Assembly (NCBI GenBank): GCA_030637565.1
Contig: DAOWGG010000088.1
Coordinates: 1-5,492 of the forward strand
DNA: 5,492 nucleotides
Origin: Candidatus Peregrinibacteria bacterium
GTDB taxonomy: Bacteria > Patescibacteriota > Gracilibacteria > UM-FILTER-43-11
Direction of reading: 5' to 3'
The translations under genes were made by a program, and so were the position numbers. This document shows, piece by piece, positions 1 to 5,492 of this stretch. The notes under the pieces were generated by a model. The model ran no database searches. It was not told where the DNA came from and saw nothing but the letters and a program-made list of their open reading frames with translations. How positions within the stretch are numbered: position 1 is the stretch's first letter; every line of letters begins with the position of its first letter.

Positions 1-390
1 AAATTCATACCATCGATCCGGACTAAAAACTTCGATCGCCTCTTTAATTTTTAAAACATATCTTGAACGGTCCTTTTCGTCTAAAATATCTTTGCGATCT
101 AAACGCTTTCGAATCACTTCCCTTCCTCGCTTTGCCTTCTTCCTCGCTTTAGAAACCAATTGTTCCCGCTTTACTACAGCTATTTCAGGATTCGTAAGGG
201 CTTGTTCTTTTTTGCCTGCCTCAACCTCAGCAACCTGCCCATCATCGATACTCTCATCCTGACTTTCTGATTCAGACAAAGGCCTGGGAAGGTCAAATGC
301 CCCAAGGGGGGTAATAGGAGTTTCTCCTCTACCATCCCTAAAAATAAGCAATTCAGAGGAATTAAAATTTCGAAAAGAATGTAAAAGCAT
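1..390 (-). CDS. Hypothetical protein, N-terminal 130 residues (partial, runs off left edge)
   Basis: An open frame of 130 codons reads from ATG at 390-388 to the window edge without a stop, so the C-terminus is missing. The start is well bounded: an in-frame TAA lies two codons upstream, and a good promoter sits just behind it. I do not recognise the protein. The first 35 residues are mixed (begins MLLHSFRNFN), residues 39-50 are acidic and serine-rich (SESESQDESIDD), and residues 74-111 are strongly basic (Lys/Arg clusters at 81-90 and 94-100). The visible end has a mixed stretch with aromatic residues (VFSPDRWYEF, 121-130). There is no signal peptide or membrane segment, so it is probably cytoplasmic. 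The acidic-then-basic composition looks like a flexible linker ahead of a folded domain that lies outside the window. It is transcribed away from ruvB, so no functional link is implied. Confidence 0.7.
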   Translation of the reverse strand, partial: MLLHSFRNFNSSELLIFRDGRGETPITPLGAFDLPRPLSESESQDESIDDGQVAEVEAGKKEQALTNPEIAVVKREQLVSKARKKAKRGREVIRKRLDRKDILDEKDRSRYVLKIKEAIEVFSPDRWYEF

Positions 391-414
391 TTTTTATTTC
401 AAATTAATCTAGTA

Positions 415-443
415 ATTATAGCATTTTTTAGACCAAATTGCAA
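415..443 (-). promoter_or_regulatory. Predicted sigma-70-type promoter for the divergent left-hand gene
   Basis: On the - strand a perfect TATAAT (420 to 415) is preceded by TGC, giving the extended -10 form TGCTATAAT (423 to 415). A -35 box TTGCAA (443 to 438, four of six matches to TTGACA) lies exactly 17 bp upstream. Transcription would start near 408, leaving a leader of about 18 nt before the ATG at 390. The match to the classical consensus agrees with the QAITR residues in region 2.4 of the sigma factor encoded in this window. Confidence 0.65.
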
Positions 444-444
444 A

Positions 445-473
445 TTGCATAATCCACTTTTTATCTCTATAAT
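445..473 (+). promoter_or_regulatory. Predicted sigma-70-type promoter for ruvB and probably the downstream cluster
   Basis: A perfect TATAAT at 468-473 has a weak -35 box TTGCAT (445-450, three of six matches) at the ideal 17-bp spacing. Initiation near 480 would give a leader of roughly 70 nt that carries the heptad repeat before the ruvB ATG. It is the only convincing + strand promoter I see upstream of the five rightward genes. The -35 box is back to back with that of the divergent promoter, one base apart, so the two polymerase sites would compete or be co-regulated. Confidence 0.55.
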
Positions 474-507
474 AAAAACCTCCAATTTGAGGACGAAAAG
501 GAATAGG

Positions 508-548
508 CTTCAGCTTAATCCTTAGTCCTTAATCCTTAGTCCTTACAA
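508..548 (+). repeat. Period-7 tandem repeat (CTTANNN family) in the ruvB leader
   Basis: Five contiguous heptads run from 514 to 548: CTTAATC (514-520), CTTAGTC (521-527), CTTAATC (528-534), CTTAGTC (535-541) and CTTACAA (542-548). They are preceded by a degenerate six-base copy CTTCAG (508-513). The alternation also makes a perfect 14-bp direct duplication (515-528 and 529-542). The array stops two bases before the ruvB ATG, so it fills the place where a ribosome binding site would be. Three of its stops (516, 523, 530) fall in three different frames; the TAA at 530 is in frame with ruvB and fixes its start. Confidence 0.85.
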
Positions 549-550
549 AA

Positions 551-1591
551 ATGATTGAACGCGAAAGCCACATCACCGACCCACAAGAAACCGAAACCGA
601 TAATAGTAATCAATTCGATTTAGCACTGCGCCCAAAAACCCTCAGTGAATACGTAGGGCAAAATGATATTAAGATGAATTTAGGAGTTGGGATTAAAGCG
701 GCTAAAAAACGAGGAGAACCTGTTGAACATATTTTACTTTACGGCCCTCCAGGCCTCGGTAAAACCACGCTAGCCAATATTGTAGCTCGTGAAATGGGAG
801 TGAATATTAAAACCACTTCCGGTCCTGCAATTGAAAAACAAGGTGACCTCGCTTCCATTCTCAGTAATCTCGAAGAAAACGATATTTTATTCATCGACGA
901 AATTCATCGTATTAAAACTCATATTGAAGAGATTCTATACAGCGCCATGGAAGATTACGCATTGGATATCATCATCGGAAAAGGTCCAGCCGCTCGCTCC
1001 ATGCGCATCGAATTGCCAAAATTCACACTCATTGGTGCCACCACCAAAGCAGGATCACTTTCCTCCCCGCTTCGTGATCGATTCGGACACATTTACAAGC
1101 TCGATTTCTACAACAATGAAGAAATGGAAAGTATTATTCATCGTTCCGCCAATTTACTAAAAATGGACATTGAAGAAAACGCGGTTAAAGAAATTGCTAA
1201 ATGCTCCAGAAGAACTCCTCGTATCGCCAATCGCCTGCTTAAACGAGTTCGTGATTTCGCCGAAGTGGAAGATAAAAAAACAATTGAAGCTGAACTCACC
1301 AAAAGTAGCTTAAAAACCATGGGGGTCGATGTGGTTGGGTTGGATCGAACGGATCGAAAAATTCTCCTTACTATTATTGAAAAATTCAACGGAGGCCCCG
1401 TTGGACTAAACACCATCGCAGCCGCCACCGCTGAAGAAACCGAAACCATTGAAGACCTATACGAGCCCTATTTAATGCAAATCGGATTCCTCGATCGAAC
1501 CAATCGTGGCAGAATGGTCACTCCAAATGCCTACGCGCATTTAAAAATCGAATACATCCAAAACGAAAACCAAAAAAACCTATTCTACTAA
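551..1591 (+). CDS. ruvB: Holliday junction branch migration ATPase RuvB
   Basis: RuvB is the hexameric AAA+ motor that, with RuvA, drives branch migration of Holliday junctions during recombinational repair in the cytoplasm. The 346-residue length is normal for the family. Visible elements are the Walker [10 protein letters not shown] (65-73), Walker B ILFIDEIH (112-119, D116/E117), sensor 1 GATTKAG (162-168), arginine-finger region SPLRDRFG (172-179), sensor 2 RTPRIANR (221-228) and the C-terminal winged helix with [10 protein letters not shown] (281-290) and [17 protein letters not shown] (305-321). Small departures from the usual sequence are Lys for Arg in GATTRAG and Arg for Gly before TPR. 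The ATG at 551 is the first start after an in-frame TAA at 530-532; there is no Shine-Dalgarno. No ruvA or ruvC is adjacent; dnaG follows after 71 bp. Identification is secure. Confidence 0.98.
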   Translation: MIERESHITDPQETETDNSNQFDLALRPKTLSEYVGQNDIKMNLGVGIKAAKKRGEPVEHILLYGPPGLGKTTLANIVAREMGVNIKTTSGPAIEKQGDLASILSNLEENDILFIDEIHRIKTHIEEILYSAMEDYALDIIIGKGPAARSMRIELPKFTLIGATTKAGSLSSPLRDRFGHIYKLDFYNNEEMESIIHRSANLLKMDIEENAVKEIAKCSRRTPRIANRLLKRVRDFAEVEDKKTIEAELTKSSLKTMGVDVVGLDRTDRKILLTIIEKFNGGPVGLNTIAAATAEETETIEDLYEPYLMQIGFLDRTNRGRMVTPNAYAHLKIEYIQNENQKNLFY

Positions 1592-1594
1592 CAG

Positions 1595-1622
1595 CAATAA
1601 GCGATCAGCGATAAGGATTAAG
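1595..1622 (-). repeat. Heptad repeat array, reverse orientation, after the ruvB stop
   Basis: Read on the - strand, four contiguous heptads fit the CTTANNN family: CTTAATC (1622-1616, identical to copies in the ruvB leader), CTTATCG (1615-1609), CTGATCG (1608-1602) and CTTATTG (1601-1595). A further degenerate copy CTGTTAG (1594-1588) overlaps the ruvB stop codon. This is the left arm of an inverted arrangement whose right arm begins after AAAA at 1623-1626. Confidence 0.7.
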
Positions 1623-1626
1623 AAAA

Positions 1627-1661
1627 CTTATAGCTTACAGCTTATGACTTATAGCTTTAAA
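1627..1661 (+). repeat. Heptad repeat array, forward orientation, in the dnaG leader
   Basis: Five contiguous heptads: CTTATAG (1627-1633), CTTACAG (1634-1640), CTTATGA (1641-1647), CTTATAG (1648-1654) and a degenerate CTTTAAA (1655-1661). The array ends one base before the dnaG ATG, repeating the placement seen at ruvB. The TGA at 1645-1647 is in frame with dnaG and closes its frame upstream. Together with the reverse array it accounts for nearly all of the ruvB-dnaG gap. Confidence 0.8.
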
Positions 1662-1662
1662 A

Positions 1663-3405
1663 ATGGACCATCTAGAGGAAATACGATTACGCATCAACAT
1701 CGAAGACTTGGTTGGAGGATATGTTCAGCTAAAGAAAGCCGGTCGAAATTTAAGAGGCTTGTGCCCATTTCATGGTGAAAAAACACCTAGCTTCATGGTG
1801 AGCCCCGAAAAAGGAATTGCCTACTGCTTCGGATGCCATCAGGGAGGTGATATTTTCAAATTCACTCAATTGGTGGAAAATGTCAGCTTTGTTGAAGCCG
1901 TTCATATTTTAGCAGAAAAGGCCAATGTTCCAGTGCCTCAAAAAATGCCAGCACTGAACAATAAACGACTCAAAGTAATTGAAATCAATAAATGGACGGT
2001 GCAATTTTATGAAGAAATAATGGAAACGAATCAGGGAAGAAAAGGCTACTTCAAAGATCGCGGCTTAACCGACGAAACAATTAAGCTATTTAAACTTGGA
2101 TTTGCCCCCGATTCATACGATCAGCTCAAAGACTTTCTGCTGAAAAAAGGGTTTGAAAAAAAGGAGCTCATCGAATCCGCTGTCGCCAGTCAGCGTTCAA
2201 TCGCCGATCAAAACATATTCGACCGCTTCCGAAATCGTGTCATCTTTCCAATCTTCGACCATCAAGACAATCCTGTTGGCTTTAGCGGACGGATTATGGG
2301 CGAAGGAGAGCCTAAATACATGAATTCACCTGAAACCCCCGCTTACAACAAAAGCGGAGTGCTTTACGGGCTCAATTGGAGCAAGAAATCAATTAAAGAA
2401 AAGGATCAGGCTATTTTTATGGAAGGATATATGGATGTGATCGCCGCTTATCAGGCAGGAACAGAAAATGTAGTTGCCACTTGCGGAACCGCCCTGACTC
2501 CACAGCAGCTAAAACTCATTAGTCGCTACACAAAAAACATCACCTTTGCTTTCGATCGAGACGCCGCTGGAATGGAAGCTACTTTTCGCGCCATCGAATT
2601 AGCACAATTAGCCGAGCTCAATATTAAAATCATTAAAATCCAAGGAGGGAAAGACCCCGATGAAGCGATTCAAAAAAATCTAGAAGAATGGAAAAAATCA
2701 GTAGAAAATCCAATCACAATAATGGACTTCTATTTCGAGTATACTTTCAGTCAATTCGACAAAGATTCAATCGAGGGCAAAAAAAAGATAATGGATTTTG
2801 TACTCCCCCTCATTAAGCTTTATAAAACCGATGTTGAACGAGGATTTTATTTAAACAAACTGGCGCTTGAACTAAAAACAGACGTTAACTTTTTATGGAA
2901 TGATTTAAAAAATGCTCGAGAAACAAAAACCTACCAAGGAAGAGAGCCTGAAATAACCTCAGCACCAAAGAAAAGAATATTTAGCAAAGAAGAATATCTA
3001 TTGGGCTTCATCCTCGACAATCCAGAAATGTATGAAGAAGTGTCTAAAAATTTAATCGATAATATTGCGCTGAATTCAGACACAGAAAAGTTTTACAACC
3101 TACTTAAAAAAGTGTACACTCTTGGAAGCTCATTGGATATGAGCCATTTTAAGGAGGAGTTAAGCGAAGAAGATCGAGAGAAAATTGAAATTTATAGCAT
3201 GTTGATCGAAGAATCTTACCCTGATTTTTCAGAAGGGGCCGCCGCCAAAGAGGTCAAAAACCTCATCCGTGGCATCAATCAAAACAATGTGAAAAACGCC
3301 CAAAAAGATTTTGAAATCAAAATACGCACCTCAGAAGACCTTCAAGAAAAAAAGGTGCTATTAAGTCGTTATAATGAACTTCTAAAACTGTCCACAAAGA
3401 TTTAA
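1663..3405 (+). CDS. dnaG: DNA primase DnaG
   Basis: DnaG synthesises the RNA primers for lagging-strand and initiation DNA synthesis, working with the DnaB helicase at the replication fork. The 580 residues are close to the usual family length. An N-terminal CHC2 zinc-binding domain is clear, with ligands C34, H37, C55 and C58 in CPFHGEKTPSF...YCFGC. The RNA polymerase core follows, including PKYMNSPETPAYNKSGVLYG and the TOPRIM catalytic motifs EGYMD (E254-D258), FAFDRDAAG (D298, D300) and KDPDEAI (from K330). The region from about 440 to the end is helical and poorly conserved, as expected for the DnaB-binding domain. The start is fixed by an in-frame TGA at 1645-1647 and is the first ATG after it; there is no Shine-Dalgarno. 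rpoD begins 12 bp after the stop, so the two are almost certainly cotranscribed, as in the macromolecular synthesis operon. Confidence 0.98.
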   Translation: MDHLEEIRLRINIEDLVGGYVQLKKAGRNLRGLCPFHGEKTPSFMVSPEKGIAYCFGCHQGGDIFKFTQLVENVSFVEAVHILAEKANVPVPQKMPALNNKRLKVIEINKWTVQFYEEIMETNQGRKGYFKDRGLTDETIKLFKLGFAPDSYDQLKDFLLKKGFEKKELIESAVASQRSIADQNIFDRFRNRVIFPIFDHQDNPVGFSGRIMGEGEPKYMNSPETPAYNKSGVLYGLNWSKKSIKEKDQAIFMEGYMDVIAAYQAGTENVVATCGTALTPQQLKLISRYTKNITFAFDRDAAGMEATFRAIELAQLAELNIKIIKIQGGKDPDEAIQKNLEEWKKSVENPITIMDFYFEYTFSQFDKDSIEGKKKIMDFVLPLIKLYKTDVERGFYLNKLALELKTDVNFLWNDLKNARETKTYQGREPEITSAPKKRIFSKEEYLLGFILDNPEMYEEVSKNLIDNIALNSDTEKFYNLLKKVYTLGSSLDMSHFKEELSEEDREKIEIYSMLIEESYPDFSEGAAAKEVKNLIRGINQNNVKNAQKDFEIKIRTSEDLQEKKVLLSRYNELLKLSTKI

Positions 3406-3417
3406 TTTTATTGCCTT

Positions 3418-4671
3418 ATGGCCAAAAAGATTCAAAACAAGTTCATCGCTCAACCCGATGAAAAAGTACTCGCAAAATACCCTGAAACCATCCGTCACCT
3501 TATTCAAAAAGGGCGTGAGCAAAAGTTCGTCACCCATCAGGAGCTTTTAAAAGCCATGCCTGAAATTGAGGAAAACGTTATTTTGCTCGACGAAATTTAC
3601 ACTCTATTTTTAGATTTGGGAATTGAAGTGATCGACGTAAAAGACAATATGATCTGGGGGCAAAAGAAGAAAAAGGATAAAGAAAAGATCAAATTTGATT
3701 TTGCAGACGACGGACTTGAAGATGCCTTAGCGGAATACGATGAATTTGAAGATGATGAAGAGGCAAAGAAGAAGAAGGAAGAAGAAGAAAAAGAAGAAAA
3801 AGAAGAGGTGACTGAAAAGCAGGCTAAAAAACAAGCGAATTTAAAAGAAATTGCAAACGACTCAGTAAGAATGTATTTGAGCGAAATTGGTCGTGTGGAA
3901 CTCCTAACCGCCGATGAAGAAATTCGATTGGCAAAACGAATTGAAAAGGGAGACCCAATCGCTAAGCAAAAATTAGCCGAAGCCAACCTTCGATTGGTTG
4001 TATCGATCGCTAAAAAGTATATCGGGCGAGGGCTTTCCTTTTTAGACCTTATTCAAGAGGGAAATATCGGTTTATTCCGAGCGGTTGAAAAGTTCGACCC
4101 CTCACGTGGTTTCAAATTCTCAACCTATGCTACCTGGTGGATCCGTCAGGCCATCACTCGTGCGATCGCCGATCAGGCCAGAACCATTCGTATTCCGGTT
4201 CACATGGTAGAAACCATCAATAAACTCACCCATACACAACGTCAGTTGCTACAGGAATTGGGTCGTGAACCCACTGTGGACGAATTGGCTTCTGAAATGG
4301 ATATGGATATTAAAAAAGTACGTCATATTCTTAAGATTTCTCAGGATATTATTTCATTGGAAGCTCCTGTGGGAGCTGAGGAAGATAGTAAACTCGGAGA
4401 TTTCATCGAAGATGATGAAGCGATTTCCCCTTCCGAATCCACCAACCGAAAAATCATCAAAGAAAATATTCACGCAATGCTTCAGTATCTTTCTCCTCGA
4501 GAGCAAAAGATCATTCGAATGCGTTTTGGATTGGATGATGGAATCGGACACACGCTTGAAGAAGTGGGACGCGAATTTGGAGTAACACGTGAACGTATTC
4601 GACAAATCGAAGCAAAAATATTACAAAAGCTCCGTGATCATCCCACGAGCATCAAAATTCAGAATAAATAA
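3418..4671 (+). CDS. rpoD: RNA polymerase primary sigma factor (RpoD/SigA)
   Basis: This is the housekeeping sigma factor that directs RNA polymerase to -10/-35 promoters. The 417 residues contain a short region 1.1 (about 22-80), a charged Lys/Glu linker (about 82-140), region 1.2 beginning [17 protein letters not shown] (147-163), region 2 with [12 protein letters not shown] (190-201), [18 protein letters not shown] and the region 2.3/2.4 signature [19 protein letters not shown] (232-250), region 3 with the 3.2 finger near 313-333 ([20 protein letters not shown]), and the region 4.2 helix-turn-helix [20 protein letters not shown] (379-398). The region 2.4 Gln/Thr of QAITR are the residues that read the -10 element in E. 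coli sigma-70, consistent with TATAAT boxes at 415-420 and 468-473. Presence of regions 1.1 and 1.2 argues for the primary rather than an alternative sigma factor. Only four codons separate dnaG's stop from this ATG, leaving no alternative start; no Shine-Dalgarno is present. Confidence 0.97.
   Translation: MAKKIQNKFIAQPDEKVLAKYPETIRHLIQKGREQKFVTHQELLKAMPEIEENVILLDEIYTLFLDLGIEVIDVKDNMIWGQKKKKDKEKIKFDFADDGLEDALAEYDEFEDDEEAKKKKEEEEKEEKEEVTEKQAKKQANLKEIANDSVRMYLSEIGRVELLTADEEIRLAKRIEKGDPIAKQKLAEANLRLVVSIAKKYIGRGLSFLDLIQEGNIGLFRAVEKFDPSRGFKFSTYATWWIRQAITRAIADQARTIRIPVHMVETINKLTHTQRQLLQELGREPTVDELASEMDMDIKKVRHILKISQDIISLEAPVGAEEDSKLGDFIEDDEAISPSESTNRKIIKENIHAMLQYLSPREQKIIRMRFGLDDGIGHTLEEVGREFGVTRERIRQIEAKILQKLRDHPTSIKIQNK
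3765..3808 (+). other. 44-nt uninterrupted purine tract inside rpoD
   Basis: Every base from 3765 to 3808 on the + strand is A or G, bounded by C3764 and T3809. It encodes the Lys/Glu-rich linker between regions 1.1 and 1.2 of the sigma factor (roughly residues 117-130). GAA/AAG/AAA codons produce repeated short units, a sequence type prone to replication slippage and able to adopt unusual DNA structure. Confidence 0.85.
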
Positions 4672-4698
4672 ATTTTTAATATTAATTTAAATTAAAAA
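4663..4698. other. 36-bp pure A/T run spanning the rpoD stop and the greA leader
   Basis: No G or C occurs from 4663 to 4698, covering the last rpoD codons and nearly all of the 30-bp gap before greA. It contains the perfect palindromes TTAATATTAA (4676-4685) and AATTTAAATT (4684-4693), and an inverted repeat TTTTTAAT (4673-4680) / ATTAAAAA (4691-4698) with a 10-nt loop. The all-A/T stem is too weak for a terminator. It may provide an unstructured leader for greA, or a -10-like site (TAATAT, 4677-4682), but no matching -35 is evident. Confidence 0.7.
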
Positions 4699-4701
4699 GT
4701 C

Positions 4702-5193
4702 ATGGCTAAAACTAACGAAAAGGACCAGGTGTTGATCACCAAAGCGGGTTTAGAAAAACTGAAAGATGAGCTAGAAGATTTCAAAGGTGAACGCCGAAAA
4801 GAGGTAGCCGCTCGTTTAAAAGAAGCAATTTCTTACGGAGATCTATCTGAAAACTCAGAATACGAAGAGGCAAAAAATGAGCAAGCTTTTATTGAAGGTC
4901 GGATCATCGAGTTAGAAAAAATGATCGACAACGCCAAAATTATTTCTGACAGCGTTAAGTCCACTGATGCAACTGTTCAAATCGGAACAACAGTTACCGT
5001 TCAGAATATTACCGATAAAGACGATCCTGAAACCTACACCATTGTTGGTTCAACAGAAGCAGACCCAACCGAGAATAAAATTTCCAACGAATCCCCTATT
5101 GGATCAGCCTTACTAGGAAAAGCCAAAGGTGAATCAATCAAGGTTAAAGTACCTGCTGGCATGATGGAATTCAAAGTATTGAAAGTAAAATAA
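4702..5193 (+). CDS. greA: Transcription elongation factor GreA
   Basis: GreA enters the secondary channel of backtracked RNA polymerase and stimulates cleavage of the extruded RNA 3' end so that elongation can resume. At 163 residues it is close to the usual size (E. coli GreA is 158). The N-terminal coiled coil spans about 10-82 and carries the tip motif GDLSENSEYEEAK (46-58); D47 and E50 correspond to the acidic pair that coordinates the catalytic metal at the polymerase active site. The C-terminal FKBP-like domain shows the family signature SPIGSALLGKAKGESIKVKV (131-150) followed by PAGMMEFKVLKV. The intact GDLSEN tip argues for GreA rather than a Gre-like inhibitor such as Gfh1. It follows rpoD by 30 bp on the same strand, so it is probably cotranscribed. 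An in-frame TAA at 4693-4695 fixes the ATG; no Shine-Dalgarno precedes it. Confidence 0.97.
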   Translation: MAKTNEKDQVLITKAGLEKLKDELEDFKGERRKEVAARLKEAISYGDLSENSEYEEAKNEQAFIEGRIIELEKMIDNAKIISDSVKSTDATVQIGTTVTVQNITDKDDPETYTIVGSTEADPTENKISNESPIGSALLGKAKGESIKVKVPAGMMEFKVLKVK

Positions 5194-5232
5194 CATTGTC
5201 GAAGCAAGGTGATTAAGGTTATCGTAGATAGG

Positions 5233-5492
5233 ATGAATATCCCCATTCTAATCGTCGCTTTTCTACTAGCATTTTTGCCAGCCCTTTTGTGGTTATTTTT
5301 TTATTATCACAAAGATTATAAAGACCCCAAGCCAAAAGCAGTATTGGCACAGACTTTTTTTATGGGAGCATTGGCTGCTTTTCCTTTTTTAATATTAAAA
5401 GCTTTTTTGGCTAAATTTTCTGGATTACCTGTATTTCTAACAGGGGCTTCATCGGTCATTCTTTTTGCCGTCATGGAAGAGCTAGCAAAGCT
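5233..5492 (+). CDS. PrsW-family intramembrane protease, N-terminal part (runs off right edge)
   Basis: The frame is open from the ATG at 5233 to the window end (86 codons plus two bases). Three hydrophobic segments are visible: about residues 3-25, 38-60 and 66-81. The first is followed by YYHKDYKDPKPKAV (24-37), resembling the W..YY..D..PEPK stretch typical of PrsW proteins, and the third ends in MEELAK (81-86), matching the family EExxK motif whose adjacent glutamates (here E82/E83) are essential in Bacillus subtilis PrsW. There PrsW makes the first cut in the anti-sigma factor RsiW; the substrate here is unknown and no anti-sigma gene is visible. The second half, with further conserved motifs, is outside the window. 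The start is somewhat uncertain: the frame stays open back to the greA stop and a GTG at 5209 is possible, but the ATG places the first membrane segment right at the N-terminus. The 39-bp gap suggests cotranscription with greA. Confidence 0.8.
   Translation, partial: MNIPILIVAFLLAFLPALLWLFFYYHKDYKDPKPKAVLAQTFFMGALAAFPFLILKAFLAKFSGLPVFLTGASSVILFAVMEELAK

Noticed and set aside
479..492. Possible hairpin CCTC-CAATTT-GAGG in the ruvB leader
   Set aside because: Only four base pairs with no following T run; too weak for a terminator or a recognisable regulatory RNA.
831..1160. Second + strand open frame of 109 codons inside ruvB
   Set aside because: It lies wholly within the secure ruvB frame, has no recognisable domain and a composition expected of an out-of-frame reading.
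1588..1661. CRISPR array or riboswitch in the ruvB-dnaG gap
   Set aside because: Units are 7 bp without spacers, so not CRISPR, and no conserved riboswitch core is apparent.
3597..3986. - strand open frame rich in Ser and Phe opposite rpoD
   Set aside because: Its Ser/Phe runs are simply the complement of the Lys/Glu purine tract of rpoD; other antisense frames over ruvB, rpoD and greA are likewise shadows.
5211..5217. Single CTTAATC heptad (on -) between greA and the PrsW gene
   Set aside because: One isolated 7-mer in AT-rich DNA is expected by chance and shows no tandem neighbours.
5194..5232. Intrinsic terminator after greA
   Set aside because: No GC-rich stem or T run is present in the 39-bp gap.
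1663..5492. dnaG, rpoD, greA and the PrsW gene all share one reading frame, separated only by stop codons
   Set aside because: Tempting as a readthrough polyprotein, but each gene has a normal start and end, the greA leader has an extra in-frame TAA (4693-4695), and such a coincidence is not rare.

Overview
The window is a compact stretch of bacterial housekeeping DNA. Four complete genes lie on the + strand: ruvB (551-1591), dnaG (1663-3405), rpoD (3418-4671) and greA (4702-5193). They are followed by the 5' part of a PrsW-family membrane protease gene (from 5233) that runs off the right edge. A divergent gene of unknown function occupies the left edge on the - strand (390 down to 1) and runs off that side. 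I see no tRNA, rRNA, CRISPR array, insertion sequence or clear intrinsic terminator.

Organism: certainly a bacterium using the standard genetic code; the complete ORFs all end in TAA. The DNA is AT-rich by eye, intergenic gaps are short, and none of the start codons has a properly spaced Shine-Dalgarno sequence. The primary sigma factor has a short region 1.1 and a Lys/Glu-rich linker, unlike the very short sigma of Bacteroidetes. A Candidate Phyla Radiation lineage (for example Peregrinibacteria-like) would fit, but this is a low-confidence inference from general appearance, not from a search.

Layout: positions 391-550 are a 160-bp divergent intergenic region. It appears to hold two back-to-back sigma-70-type promoters whose inverted -35 boxes form an 11-bp palindrome, then a period-7 tandem repeat (consensus CTTANNN) ending two bases before the ruvB start codon. 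The 71-bp ruvB-dnaG gap is almost entirely the same heptad family: four copies on the - strand, an AAAA spacer, then five copies on the + strand ending one base before the dnaG ATG. dnaG-rpoD (12 bp), rpoD-greA (30 bp, inside a 36-bp pure A/T run) and greA-prsW (39 bp) gaps are short, so ruvB-dnaG-rpoD-greA-prsW may be one transcription unit from the promoter near 445-473.

Functionally the cluster joins Holliday-junction branch migration (RuvB), primer synthesis (DnaG), transcription initiation (primary sigma factor) and rescue of stalled RNA polymerase (GreA). dnaG-rpoD is the core of the classical macromolecular synthesis operon; ruvB stands where rpsU stands in E. coli. The coding content is ordinary. 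The part most worth a second look is the heptad repeat family sitting in the leaders of ruvB and dnaG.
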